Source: Anopheles merus (taxonomy: Eukaryota; Arthropoda; Insecta; Diptera; Culicidae). Taken from it: a DNA stretch of 64,000 nt. Shown here in pieces: positions 36,501-49,307 of this stretch. The notes under the pieces were generated by a model. It searched no databases. It was not told the origin of the DNA and saw nothing but the letters and a program-made list of their open reading frames with translations. The first letter of the stretch is position 1, and each line of letters opens with the position of its first letter. Location of the stretch: positions 12,959,286 to 13,023,285 of the forward strand of contig NC_054082.1 of NCBI RefSeq assembly GCF_017562075.2, read 5' to 3'. The position numbers and the translations under genes were made by a program.

Positions 36501-36582
36501 CGGAATCAATATCCACTGATGCATCTATCTCCGAGCAAATTAAGGGATAAAATGGCATAAAAGAGTGATTTTGTTCTGCAAA

Positions 36583-36650
36583 TTTGCCTACATTTAGGCG
36601 TCCCCACTCAAGTTTGCCGTTAGTTGTGCAATACGCCAGTAAGTATGCAA
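36583..36650. repeat. Inverted pair of the dispersed motif
   Basis: TTTGCCTACATTTAGGCG at 36583-36600 faces CGCCAGTAAGTATGCAA at 36634-36650, leaving a 33-base spacer. This is the only head-to-head pair seen. Confidence 0.58.
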
Positions 36651-36696
36651 TTTGCATGACATTTACATGTGCCTTTTGGTATAATTTAACAGATGT

Positions 36697-36709
36697 AAGC
36701 GTAGCAATT
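36697..36709. repeat. Target-site duplication, left copy
   Basis: AAGCGTAGCAATT, exactly repeated at 36804-36816 around the SINE fragment. Confidence 0.85.
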
Positions 36710-36803
36710 CAGTCACTGAATAAGTCACTGAAAGCCAACCCCACAAGTGGGTTGGCAGGCCTTGACCGGCATCGGTTGTTGAGCCAAACAAGAAGAAGAA
36801 GAG
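36710..36803 (+). mobile_element. 5'-truncated tRNA-related SINE, AAG-tailed
   Basis: A 94 bp insertion flanked by a perfect 13 bp duplication. It matches the 3' half of the copy at 46509-46727 on the opposite strand: AAGTCACTGAAAGCCAACCC, then GGCAGGCCTTGACCG, a short hairpin, GGTTGTTGAGCCAA and (AAG)n. The tRNA-like promoter part is absent, so this copy is dead on arrival. Confidence 0.85.
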
Positions 36804-36816
36804 AAGCGTAGCAATT
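36804..36816. repeat. Target-site duplication, right copy
   Basis: AAGCGTAGCAATT, identical to 36697-36709. Confidence 0.85.
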
Positions 36817-38855
36817 AGGAATTTAATGCGAAGAGCAATAAATATGGGATTTTTTATCCCCAAACGAGCTCCAGCGAAGACTCAGCAATAGAAATTAGCA
36901 AGCCTGCATTGTACAGCATTTCAAATCAAGGCTCCCTTACCCTTTGCAGCTCATTACCAGTCCCATCTTGACGGGTAAAACAGTCCTCTGTCCTCTGTAA
37001 CCCATAAATTATGGAAAAAAGATTACGTTTAAGAAGCGTAATTTGCTTCCCTTTCCATTGGCAGAACATCCCACCTTACGTAAGCCGTAAGTTGCCAGTT
37101 CCACCGGCACATATGGTACAGCGAAACCATGCACTTGCCATACCATGTTTGCAAAACATTGCACCGATTCCTATACCTCTTTCTTTTTTGCCTTATGCAT
37201 GCATGAGAATGCCGGGGACGGAATGGCAAACGCGCCGAGGGTTTTTACCTTTGCTTGGTCAGGTGCACAAAAAACCCCTCGCTGCTACCAACTAATCCAC
37301 AAAGGCAATCAAAACCATTATGACCCATTCAAAATTTAGTAACTGCGACGTACCCAGAGTATACACACACACACACAGAGGGAGACGCGTGTGTCGAATG
37401 CAGCTCAAGCGAAGCTCAATCGTGTTTGTAGGTGAAGCGTTTGTCCCTAGAATGCGCTTTTTTTCTAGAATGCGCCCCTGGTGCACCAAAATTCCAGCGG
37501 CACAGCCCAGCACAGCCCAGTGGGCGAGCGTTCAGCAGGACTGGCCACACACGACAGCAGCAAAGCAAAACAGCGCTAAAACCTTCACCATTTGACCCAA
37601 AACCCAAGTTGTGCTCGGTACTTCACCCCTTCGCAAGTGCACACACAGACACTCAGACAGAACTGGTTCCCGGAGCTGGTTCCCGAGCGATAGATGACCT
37701 CCCGCCGACACATGTGGGCGTGCTTCATAATTGATAGACAGCGCCCGACGACGCGGCCCGGCCCCGTCACAGCGGAGGGTTGAATGAAAGTTTAATTTTG
37801 TCATAGCGCAATGATTTCTTCTGCAGTCTGCAGCAGTAAAGCAGGGAGAGGGGGGGGGGGGAAATACAACCCCACCCAACAACCTGCTGTTAGCGGATTT
37901 ACTCCGGACCCGTGCTCTAGGCGCACAGATTCAGTGTGGCGCACCGTTCGGTTCTGCAAGACGCCCCCGATGTATCGTTCCTCCTTCGCGCTTGACTTTG
38001 TTTCGACGACGGTCGGACACGTAAAGACGTGCCCATAAACTTCATCACAAATGAAAGCACCCACAGGACGGGAGAGAGAGGGTGTTTGATATATTGTAGT
38101 GCTTGGAAAAGCTTGGAAAGATCTCCAATCCGCATGCCCGTAGGAGAGCCACAACTTTAAAGTGCTGCAGTTAACGACCTCATCTTCGAGGACTTCATCG
38201 GTCCATTTCAGCGGTTCAGGTTGGCGAAACAGCACAAGTGTCTCTTGCTGCCATCCGGCAGTTTCTTTAAAACCGGTCCCTTCTTCGTGAGTGTCTTCGT
38301 GCGTGAGAAACGTGCGCGAAGGGTTTTGTTTTATAACCGCATTAAGCTTCCGAGCACCGCTCAGCGAGCTGCTTATAATCTGATTATCTGCCCCGGTTTG
38401 CCCGTACACGCTCAAAAAAAAAAAACGAGCCTTAAAGGCAGCCGCTGGACGCACCGGCCGTCGTCCGAACGGAAGAAGGCCTGCTTACGGCCATCATCAC
38501 CACGCAGCACGGTTGCTCGTACGTAAAAAATCAACGGAAGTCATCATCACGCAGTAGGCGACCTCGGCTCGGCACGGAGAAAGACTGCAGGTTGGTTTGC
38601 ATCGGGGCTTACCAACCCGACCCTTATCACGGCAAGCTCGAGTGCCAGGCTTCATTTCCTCGACGGTGAACCAAGGACCCTCCCTCCACGGCTCTAATCA
38701 CCTTGGGCGTAATGAGAATCATGCAACACACACACACATGCACACAAACACGCGGGCGTAAAAAAAAAGGACGAGAACAAAGAAGAAAAGCGTTATTTTC
38801 GGTACGCCATTTCGGTTGTTGCTTGGGTCGTTTCGCGGTGAGATTGTGCACACAC

Positions 38856-38882
38856 GTGCGTGCGTGCGTGCGTGCGTGCGTG
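38856..38882. repeat. (GTGC)n microsatellite
   Basis: About six and a half GTGC units. Confidence 0.85.
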
Positions 38883-39051
38883 TAAGTGAGGCGGCGCACA
38901 GTGCTGCAGTGGAGCCTTGGCGCTACCGATACCACACACTTAGACACACACTCAGACACTCAGACACTGTTAACTTGCCCATGTAACTTGCCCATGTAAC
39001 CACACTTTGCGGCGGTTCCGCGAAGGCAGCTGTCCACCCCCCAAGGGTTGG

Positions 39052-39054
39052 CGT

Positions 39055-39087
<33 letters not shown>
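39052..39087. repeat. (GT)n microsatellite
   Basis: GT run of about 36 bases with one interruption (TAT near 39059). Confidence 0.9.
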
Positions 39088-40970
39088 GCGTAACATGCCT
39101 GGTAGTGTATACGCTCACTAACACACCAGCAGGGAGAGGTGGTCATAGGGGGTCCCAGGTCCACCACTTAGTAACACCACACAAACACACAAACACACAG
39201 ACACATTGTTGTTGTGGCGTTCATTTGTCATGTCGACTCCAATTCCGACGGGGCTAGTATCCGGTTTCGGGGGAGGGGCAGTAGCAAACGCGTGGGTAGG
39301 ATGTCATTACCGTCCGTTTCGAAACTTTGCTCACGAAACAACACACACACATACACACACACACGCGGCCTTCGCCGATAGTAAATGCCCCCTGACTGTC
39401 CTTTCCTTTCCTGACTGTCGCTTCCGTCCCCAAAGTAGAAGAACTTGACCGCGGTCGACTGATCACCGTGGCTGTGGCTGTGTGTGTGTTTTTCTTCGGC
39501 TGTAAAACGCGGTGGTAGCGAAAGTTTTGCCCCCACTGTTCCTTTTTGGCTGCCTGTCACGCCGGGAGCGGCAAAGGCCACGGCACACAAAGGACTTGCA
39601 CCCAAGTGGCACCCCACCCACTTTGGTGCTGGGTTTTCGCTTTCGCGAGGTCTGCCGTTTCCAGCCACACACACCTGACCTAAGAATTACTTCAAACACA
39701 CACACACGCACACACAGAGACACACTTGGAAGGTAGAAAAGTAGTTGGATGACCGTTCCCGGTTCGTCGTGACACGTCGGCAGCCTTAAGGTCGCGCAGA
39801 ATTGTGATGGGAAGCCCTTGCATTTCCGTGGCGTTTTGCAGAAAGGCGAAACAGTGGACATTATGACAAGCGCACACTGCACACACACACACATGCTCAC
39901 GCGAGGATTCACTTTACCTTTTTTTTTGGGGTTGTAATTTTACACAACACTTTCTACCAACTTCCACTTCACTGAAACCGAATTGGGGAGAAGGGCACCG
40001 TTTCTTCCCTCAAAAAAAAAACCGGACGTGGTGAATGTGTCTTTCACGGGCTCAATTGCACGCACACACACACCGGAACACTCACAGACACAAACACATA
40101 CACCCAGAACAGTGTCAACTTTAGCAAAACGTTTTCCTATTTTCACTGGTTCACAGTTTCTCGCACAAGCTTCGCGACCGAGCGCACGGGAAAATGTGCC
40201 CCATCTCTCTGCAAACTCGCTCGCGGAAAGCCCGCCCGCCCCCTTTTTTTTCGGCTGGCCCGAGCACACACATAGACACCGCGGCACGGCACCGCACAAA
40301 CAGGGGATGAAGTTTTTCGCAAACCAGCTTCACTGCGCCCTCAACGTAGACTGACTTCCTGTTCGGGACTGCACGGCACGAACGGCACAAACCTTCCCTT
40401 ACTCCACCCCGCGAAAACACGAACACGTCCACATCCTGCGGGACACGAACGCAAACCCCCCCCACCCGGCCCCCCGCTCTCGCGGCTCCTTTGCGCGATG
40501 TCTTCGGGAGGAAGGCGCGATTAGCGATGGTAAAAAGCTTTCCCCGTCGCGAACGACACAGCTCGCACATCCTTGCGCTGAGGGGAGAGGGAGTTGCGGC
40601 GGCGGCGGCGGTGGAACCACTTTACTGGGCAGGCGCACTCACTGTCTCGGAGCGCGTTTCGGCTTTCGTAGTCCCCCGTTTGAACCTGTGTGTGTGTGTT
40701 TTTGTTCTTTCGTTTCCACTATTGTGTGCCACTTTTCGGGAAACTTTTCATTTCTACGGAACAAAACGTGTACACGGCCGCACGAACGCACACCTTTGCT
40801 CCGGTTCGTTTTAAGGGGGTGGGGGGGAGGGGGTGTGCCGTTCGGTTAGAAGCACAGGGTGTCTCAGTCGGTGTGTTCAAATGGCGGAAGCAAATTTGTG
40901 ATTTAACGTATTATTTACAATTTGAAGACATTTGAAATGATTCTACAAACCACCAGGCGTTTGGCAGGCG

Positions 40971-40988
40971 GATTGCATACTTTCAGGC
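40971..40988 (+). repeat. Dispersed motif copy
   Basis: GATTGCATACTTTCAGGC, nearly identical to the copy at 1636 and to that at 32612. Confidence 0.6.
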
Positions 40989-42447
40989 TAACTTTATTTA
41001 CCGGCTCGTTGTTTTTTTTTTAAATTGAAAATAGCCAATCATTTTTGGTTTTTTTTTCTTTTTCTCAATATTTTTTACACCCTGAATAATAATAGAATGT
41101 CAGTAATTGACAGGTATCCAAGACTTCCATTATTTATCTATTTTGATTTTTATTATTTTTGTCCACATTTTTCCCACTATTCAAACACGCAGTTTCTTTA
41201 CTAATACAAACCAGTAAATACTCGTCAAAAGCGTTTTCAAAAATGCAACAAAAAATTTAAGTTAATTAACGCCCCCAATTCTTATCACTCAGTGTTTGAG
41301 AAGAAAAAAAGTTTGAGATGATTGAGAAAATTTAAAATGGAAGCAACAAATGACAAGCAACTGAAAGGCTTAAATCGCTACCCCATTGACGCATCATCAA
41401 TCATTTAAGATTTAATTTTTTTCCCCGCACACACTGTTGCTTGATTATGCTGATATTATTTTGCGATAAGAGAGCACGCAAGAAAAACAATCCCACAAAG
41501 TAGAGAATACTAAGTGAAAAAAATGCATTTAAAATCATTTTATGTGAAACGAATTGTTCTCTGCATGAGTAGATTTAGTTTAAGTTTATCACTGTTTTTA
41601 CACCGAATTTCGCTTTCTCCGCTACACCGAAACAGTGCCAGACATCAGAAAACAAATCCGAGTTAGTAATACGATCTTCACTCGACAATCCCCTAAACGG
41701 TAACGATTGCTTCTGGGTATTGTAAAAACGCTGGTTGTAAAGCTTCCCAGTACATCCTTCGCCACAAGCACACTTCCGCCACTACGCACAACGGCACGCA
41801 AACACACAAACAATGTGCGAGTCGCCAGTACGCATGTCCAGTGATGTCTCGCGCCACGAGAGTGTGTTTTCCTTACCAAGCGAAGCCTTTCGCCTCGTCA
41901 AAGGGGGCCACCAACCAGCAGGGTAGACAGGCCCTACTAGCACCAGCAGGCCCAGCAAAAAAAGGCATTCGACACCTTCTTCATCCTTCCGATACGGCAC
42001 ACAATCACTACTGAGCTACGGTCGACACACTTACACACACTCTGTTTGTCAACAAGCGTCACGGAAACGAGGAAGGTGTTACTTTGCTGCGCGCTGTATG
42101 TAAACATAGTTATTTTTGTAAGCTGCTTAACAAGTAAAAAAAACGCACCCCACTGCTAAGATTCGACAAAAGTTGCAGTTTTAAAGTGTTGGTAGTGAAT
42201 TGATTGCGTTGAAAGTGTGTCAGTGCGGTTTGGATTGCGTTTTAAGCCTCGTTAAGGTGAGAAGAATCTAAAGAGCTTTCGCGACATTAACTGCGTAGGT
42301 AAAAAAAACTGGAAGCAAAATTGTTGCGTAGAATTTAATGTACTCGTGGCAAAAGAGGTAAAAAGTGTGATTGACACGGGGCACGATTACATTGTGAACA
42401 GGGAGCAAAGGTAACACAGCCCCGCCAATTTCCTATCAACAAGTTTT

Positions 42448-42463
42448 ACGCCTAAATGTAGGC
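42448..42463 (-). repeat. Dispersed motif copy (short)
   Basis: ACGCCTAAATGTAGGC on the plus strand; its complement matches the copy at 36583-36600 over 15 or more bases. Confidence 0.52.
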
Positions 42464-43531
42464 ACGACCAGCAGCACGGCAAGGTGCGCGAACGGTACAG
42501 TAGTGTGAACCGGAACTCGTACACGGTACAAAATGGTTTGAAAATATTATTGTTTCAAAGCAGATTGTTTTTGTAGAGACACATTTTGTAGAGAAATTTC
42601 TAAAATTCGTTAAAATATAAGATCATGAATATTTTTATAATTATATATTTTCTAAAAAAAATCATTTGCCATAAATGGGGATTTAGCGTTGTGTTTTTAT
42701 TGCGTAGCTGGATTTTTTTTTTTGTCTTCGCGCAAGTACGTCATCGACGCAGCATCCCTTCAAAACGGTTTGAAATTGAGCGAACGTCAACGCGAGAGAG
42801 AAAAAAGGGGACAGACAAGGTCAGCGCACGTGTGAGCATCTTAGCGCAGCATGAAGATGCCTTTCCACGAATGCTAAGCAATATCTTCTACTCAATATCG
42901 TAGAAAATAGTGATTTTTTTGTGTTTTCTTTTTCTAATGATTCCAAAAACCGAATAATTTTGAAGGCAATTTTTCGTAGAAATTAATAATGTAAAAATAC
43001 TGTAAAACATAATTCAATCACACACAGAAAAATCCGTCATACATACAGTAAAATAGTTTAAAAAATAATCTAATTAATCTCTCTGCTCAAACAACCTGCT
43101 CAAAACACTCAGCAACATTCCCCTACAGTCTACAGAAGAACGCACACACACACACACCAACAAAGCCCGTCCAATTAACCCCCTTTCGCAACACATTTCT
43201 TTACGCGCGCACACAAACACATATCGCTCCCGTAGATCAACCACCTTAAGCACGCCGGACCCGCATCACATCATATTTACGGCGCGCCTCAACCACGAGA
43301 CGCGTCAATCTGCAGCGAACCCTTCAACTGGTCGGTACACAACCCGGTACACAATCCAACCCCAAAAGGCCTGTGGTCTGATGAGTGTTGGTGCTGCTGC
43401 CGCTGCTGTTGCTTTCATCTCGCGTTCTCGTGTGCTTTTGCCCAGTGACTGTGGTGCTCGTGTGTGACCTGTATTGCCGTTCCGACAACCGTCAAGTGAG
43501 TTAAGCGTGCGCATTTGTTGTTAGAAATCTT

Positions 43532-43551
43532 CCCCCCCCCCCCCCCCCCCC
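43532..43551. repeat. C20 homopolymer
   Basis: Uninterrupted run of 20 C. Confidence 0.9.
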
Positions 43552-43683
43552 ACGGGCTGAGAAGTGTTTGCGCGTTCTAGGAAGCAGTGACAGGGGTACT
43601 CGCCCTTATCCACGCTTGCTTTGCTACCGGTCGTAATGTGATGCGGTGCGTGGTAATTACACGATCTAGCCCGGCTGGTTTGC

Positions 43684-43685
<2 letters not shown>

Positions 43686-43716
<31 letters not shown>
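43686..43716. repeat. (GT)n microsatellite
   Basis: Uninterrupted GT run of about 31 bases. Confidence 0.9.
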
Positions 43717-43722
<6 letters not shown>

Positions 43723-46498
43723 CGCAGGCCCGCTTTCTCCATGCGCGTAACGTGTGTATTGTGCGAGCTTCCCGTGAGTGTGTAGAGGGCCCGATCGATA
43801 GGCAGACTGGCCGGCCGATATCCATTTGCACGTACCAAATACATGACCTACGGCAATACATCGCTACGAGCGGCAAGCCGATTTTGAGTGGCTCTCTGTG
43901 TGAAGCGCATTGCTCGCTTGCATCCATCGGTCCCGTACGGTTGGCGGTGAGGTCATTGAATTGCGCGTCCCGTGCAGCGGCTGCGTCTAACAAGGGGTTG
44001 TGCAAAGGACGCGCGCGCGCGCCGGTGTGTGCATTTGATTCCTGCGCCGGTTTCACGTGCGCTGGCCGTTAGAGAAAGAGTGAGCGAAAGAGTATGAGTG
44101 TGTGAGTGGAGTACGCGTTTCGTATCACATTGCGCGCAGACTAAAATTAGCACACCGCACATCTCTTCCCGAGTGCGAGCGGAGGACGGTCACCCTGCAA
44201 GGCCAATATATTTATCAGCATTTTGTTTTTTCACTTTCACGATTTGTGTTATGTGCTGTTGGCGATCGGCGATCGGTGCCGTTAGCGTCTTGCGCTTAAA
44301 TTATGAGCCTGGTTCAGCTGATCTCCGGTTGGGTGCCCGTTTTGAAGGCCGTTCTGATAACATTTCACTCCCTTCGAGGAGGGGGCATTGCATTGTCGAT
44401 CTTTCGTTTGGCTCGATGGAGTGCATTGGAGTTGGCCAGTGTTACGAATGGGTGTTGTAGCAGCATACCAGCATAGCGAAGGTTAGCCGCATCCACACAC
44501 ACGGAAGCGAACGAGCCACCAAAACGGAGCGATGGGAAACTCGTTTTTCTACCTCCGCTAAATGCCACTCGCATGGAACCGATCGAGTCTAGGCAGGGGA
44601 GCGTATGGCTTCTCGGGAAGTCTACACTTATAATTACACTCGATGTAAAATCTACCACCCAACCCGACACACCGTGGCGATCGAGCTAGAAATAGTGAAG
44701 GCAAACAGTTTTCAGTTTGTTCAAACACTTTTGTTTGTTGTATTTTGTTCCTTATTTTTCGACAGCAAAAAAGCAACATCCGTCGTTGATCATCTCCGTC
44801 GTCTATTTAAGCGCACGCGATGTTCGGGCGGGGAGCAGAAAAAAAGAAACAAAACCCCCTACGCGTACGCAAGCACAAACGCAAAGCCATAAACTCCTCC
44901 CCCCCCCCGGTCTCCGCGAACACGACCGTCACCAAAAAGTATCAAAAGTGGGAATGGGACGCGGTAGAAAAATGCATAACGAAATACGAAAACAACGAAA
45001 CAACAACAAAAAAAAGCAACATTGAACCTCGGCGACGATGGTTGGACTTTGATCACAACAGCAAGATCACAACAACAAGCGTCGATCGGGCGGACGGTTT
45101 TACTTCTCCCTCGCTTTACCGCCGCTTTCGGGCGCGTTTCATCGCAGCAGGCAGTGCTCGAGACCGGTCCGAACCGGTAAACATTCACATGCTGTGTTGT
45201 TGGGTGTGTGTTGATGTTGCGTACACCCCGTGCCCGCCCTTTTGTACGGGGAGCAATATCGCGCGCGCGTGGAGACCGCGAAACTGTGTCACGAATCACT
45301 ACGGGAGAGAGGAATGCACGAGAGCAGCAGAGACGTCCCCGGATGGGGCGAAATTGTTATTTTTGAAGCGACAAATACTGGACAAGTCAATTCAATTTGA
45401 GTGTGTGTGTGAGGACCGCTTGCTTAGAAAGGTTCTACATGCAAATCTTATAGAGAACATAAAACGCTCAAGGTACCCTTTTTACGCTAAGGCGATAAGG
45501 CACGTCCGTCCAGCAAATATTGCTCGTTCCTCTGATGATAAGCAACCTCTTCGCCGACACAAAACTATAGTTCCGTTTTGCGATGCGATCGTTCACAGAC
45601 GCTAAACATACTTCCAGAACAGCCTACACGGGGTACATGGGCACGGGTCCGGTGATTGGCACATATTAGCGACTTCATTTGCTGGTCTAATGATTTCCCC
45701 CGCCTCCCCTATTCTGCTACGAAGGAACAATGCCTTTTTTTTCTCCCCGTTTTGAAGCTCTTATCTAATTTGATTGTATATAGTTCCAATAGGTCTATAC
45801 TGCCAGACGATTGTCGGACGATAAGAGCGCGGCAGCGCGCCCGCGATAGTGTGCGGTGCGTTTTGTTTGCCGTAAAACGTGGGGTTGCGTGTCCGCACCC
45901 CGCTAGTGTGCTCTAATGGTTGACAGGTTTATTAGATCAATCGGACTTTGGCACTTGGAACAGTCTGGATCGTACTCTGGCGGGCGGGCGTGGCGGGTTT
46001 TGTGGTGTAATTGCAGCAAGAACGCAACGGGCAATTGAACGTTGTTGGTGAGATTGATTTTAAGTTCAGGCTAGTTTGTTTGATGCTGTTACAGTGCATT
46101 CCGCAGTGCTATTCCGAGGGGATACAAGAATCTGAACGGCACTTTTTAACTTATTCTGAACCATTGCCGGTCGTGGAGCTGATTCGCAATCGATACTAGT
46201 CTTGGAAGTGATACTAACTGGTTCTGGAATAGATGATCATTAAGCCATACGGGCCCTGGAACTGATCCCGAACCCAAATCAATTCTTGAGCTTATCCTGG
46301 ATCTATACCGGTTTTAAAATTGATCTAGATCTCATACTGATCCTGCATTCAATTCTGAGCCCATACTGGCCCCGGAACATATCCTGACCCTATAACCATC
46401 CTGGAACTGATTTCTAACCTATAACGATCTTGTCACGTTGCTGAAACCGTACTGGAATTGGAACTGATACTTAACCCATGCTGTACGGACCCATAGAA

Positions 46499-46508
46499 CT
46501 GGATGCAT
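46499..46508. repeat. Target-site duplication, left copy
   Basis: CTGGATGCAT, exactly repeated at 46728-46737. Confidence 0.8.
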
Positions 46509-46727
46509 CTTCTTCTTTTGGCTCAACAACCGTTGTCGGTCAAGGCCTGCCTGTACCACTTGTCGGGTTGGCTTTCAGTGACTTATGGATTACCTTCCCA
46601 TAGCAGGATAGTCAGTCAGTCCTACGTATGGCGGCACGGTCTATTTGGGGCTTCAACCCATGACGGGCATGTAGTTAAGTCGTACGAGTTGACGACTGTA
46701 CCACGAGACCGGCTTATACCGTGCCGG
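46509..46727 (-). mobile_element. tRNA-derived SINE, near full length, AAG-tailed
   Basis: A 219 bp insertion between 10 bp duplications. On the minus strand it begins with a tRNA-like head: GGTCTCGTGGTACAGTCGTC resembles an A box and GGGTTGAAGCCC a B box, so it would be an RNA polymerase III SINE. A body follows, then GGCAGGCCTTGACCGACAAC with a small hairpin and an (AAG)n tail. It resembles the roughly 200 bp SINEs described from Anopheles; the exact family name is not assigned. Confidence 0.85.
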
Positions 46728-46737
46728 CTGGATGCAT
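46728..46737. repeat. Target-site duplication, right copy
   Basis: CTGGATGCAT, identical to 46499-46508. Confidence 0.8.
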
Positions 46738-46910
46738 ACTAGTCTTGAAATTGATCCTAAACCTATACCGATCCTGGATTCGAGTCTCATAACCTTATCA
46801 GTCCTGGAACTCATCCCTACTTTATTCCGATTCATAAATTGAACCAGAACCTGTCTTAGTTCTAAAACCCCGAAACAATACCTACTCTGATTCAGTACCT
46901 TACTTCAGCG

Positions 46911-49307
46911 CTAGAATTTGTGTAGCGAGAAGATGTCCGACATGGTATTTCATGTATTTTTTTCTGCTGACGATCGCTATTTTTGCTATTTACGATCCTC
47001 ACATTCCACGTTGATGTAACTATTCGCGTACCTCATCATTACAGAGAACCATTGTGTGTGTGTGTGTAACCACAGAATATAATAGCCACTGTCAAGATGA
47101 ATTAGCCATACAGTAGCCAAACAATGTCACACTCCACCACCAGTTCGCTCAAGCCTTACCTCATCTTCAAAATTGCCAGCACGCTCTCGACTAAAGCACC
47201 TTTGTCAAGCCCTTTCTGAGGCAACCTAGTGTTCCGCGAAAGTAACCCGCGGGAGGATGGAGCAGGAAGCATCCCTGTGTGCCTTAGTGCCTCAGGCTTC
47301 CAAGGCACATCATCTTTCCGGTGCTCATTACCACACAAATGGGGGGCATCCTCTACGGTTTGTCGTGGTCGCTCGCATTGAAAACTATTCCCGTTCGCGC
47401 TCGATTAAGCACGTGCCGTTCTGTGTGGCTTTTTTGTGGTTGTAGTTGTTGTTTTTGCTTCCCATTGCTCTGTGTGTGTAGCGTGATGCTCACGTTTTAT
47501 TGTAATTTCTTTTGATGAGAAAAACAGCTTGGGCTTGAGGGGGAAAATGCCACTCACTGGCTGGCGCTGGGTTCTGGCGCGAAAAGGAGCTTAAAGACCC
47601 GGTAATTGGATGTAAAGAGAGAGAGAGAGCGGGAGTGGGTAATTAAAGTATTTTTCTTTGGCCATTTTCACATCCATCATTATTCATCCTTCCATCTCTG
47701 GGCGGGTAGGGATGTCAGAAGGACGAGGGGGACATCATCTTCTTCCCTATCATCAGGCATACTAGCAGGACACCATCACGCTGTTGCGCATTGCTATTCT
47801 ATTTGAAGTGGAAGGCTTCAAAGTGGCCTGAACCTCGTTTCAAGTGTTCCGCCATCGGGCCACCTGCTCCTTGACAGCGATGAAAATGAGCTGCCGGAAG
47901 GAGCAACCCCAACGCAAAGATGTCCTTTTTGAACGGGATGATGTCTCTCTCCTCTTTGTGTGTATTTAAAACTCGTCGAACGTTTTGAAAGTGTTAAGCG
48001 CGAGCAGCGAAAGATTGATTACGCGTGGAGTGCTTTCAAGCAGCTTCAGGGCTGTCATAACTCCGGGCATCTCCCAACACTAGAATGGGAAGAAATGGCC
48101 CCGAAGCTAGTGGTAATGGAATTCCAACCCACCGCCCGATGGAACATATTGTTTACTTTGCCCCAGCGGACTCAATCACAGGTGGAAAAGTGGAAGCGTT
48201 TCGTTGTGCCTTTGGGTCCACCATCCCATGAAGTGCCGGTAAACATCATCAACGTAAATGAGATTGGCTCGTGTCCACACGGCGTCACACCGACCGAGCT
48301 CTGGGTGAGGAACCTCCATCCTTCCGAGGCTGTTTTAAAAATTCAAATATTCATTTCCACCCCACCATGGGCACAAACACGCACGGGGAAAGGAGGAACA
48401 ACCGGCGCTGGCCGTTGTTTTCGCGCCACGTCAACCAAAATTGAATGCCTCGGGAGCATATTAGTAGTGCCAGGAGTAGTAGTAGTAGTAGTAGTAATGG
48501 CAGAAAAACAAACCGCCCAAGGTTATGGTAAACAGCCATTCTAGAAGGGCAAACAGCTGCAAACTCAAGCCTCCGGATCATGCAATACAGAGTTCAAGTG
48601 CATTCGGTGACCACCCTGGGGCCTTGTCTTAAGAAATATGTCAAAAGACGATGCCCATTTTGTCCGCTCCTCTTCACCACCACCACCACCACCACCCCAC
48701 CACTCATGAAGATCCTTTTCTTCTGACCTCATTTTGCTGTTTGTGTTGCGCTGCCAGGTTTTTGAAGGAGTTGCGCGTTTCCTTTTTGCAACCTTCAGAG
48801 AGTTGTAGAGCACGGGGGGACGGGAAGGAGGTTTCCCATTGAATAATTGAAGCTGTTTGTTTTGTAAACACACACACACACACCAGCACACCTTTGGTTA
48901 CTAAATTTAGCTTCCGGAACGTTTTCCACTCCACACCCATGCCTTTAAAATAGAATGCGTTGGGGACAAGTTGTAACCCTGTCTCACTCTCGCTCTCTCT
49001 CTCTCTCTCTTCGACTACACAGAGCGCAACGTAACGCACACGTGTCACGCACCGAAACTTTCAAACGTGAGCAAACGTTTACACGCACCCGCGTATCGAT
49101 CGCAGGAGGCGTAGAAGCACGGACGGCACGCGTTGCTTTAAATGAATAATAGTGTGTGTGTGTGTGCTTTAAAAATGTACTCCCAACACAAACAAAAACG
49201 ATTGAAAACCACTGCCCATTTTTTTGAGGCAGCCGCTCCAGCAGCAGTACGTGTGCAACATGTCGGCTTTAATGTGTTTTTCTTCTTGTTTTCTTCTTTT
49301 CTTACAG
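46911..49307. other. Non-coding region before the acyl-CoA synthetase gene
   Basis: About 2.4 kb without a recognised gene. An open frame at 47960-48544 starts at GTG, not ATG, and reads into an (AGT)n repeat, so it was not accepted. Short CA, CT and (AGT)n runs are present. The region ends in a strong pyrimidine tract and acceptor at 49307. Confidence 0.55.

Larger units (their letters stand above)
36817..46198. other. Non-coding region, middle part
   Basis: About 9.4 kb with no supportable gene. It holds (GTGC)n at 38856-38882, (GT)n at 39052-39087 and 43686-43716, C20 at 43532-43551, dispersed-motif copies at 40971 and 42448, and an AT-rich stretch at 40990-41620. A 786-base open frame at 44820-45605 begins with ATG but shows no recognisable domain. 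Confidence 0.55.
46200..46910. repeat. Degenerate tandem array A, interrupted by a SINE
   Basis: Diverged units of roughly 30 bases built around CCTGGAACTGAT and AACCCATACTG. The SINE at 46509-46727 is inserted into it. The same unit in the opposite orientation forms the longer array at 51250-52262. Confidence 0.75.

Noticed and set aside
37801..38454. 217-codon minus-strand frame
   Set aside because: It begins at GTG, not ATG, runs through a homopolymer encoding PPPP, and shows no recognisable protein features.
47960..48544. 194-codon plus-strand frame
   Set aside because: It begins at GTG and ends in an (AGT)n repeat read as poly-Val. No splice context or family resemblance.
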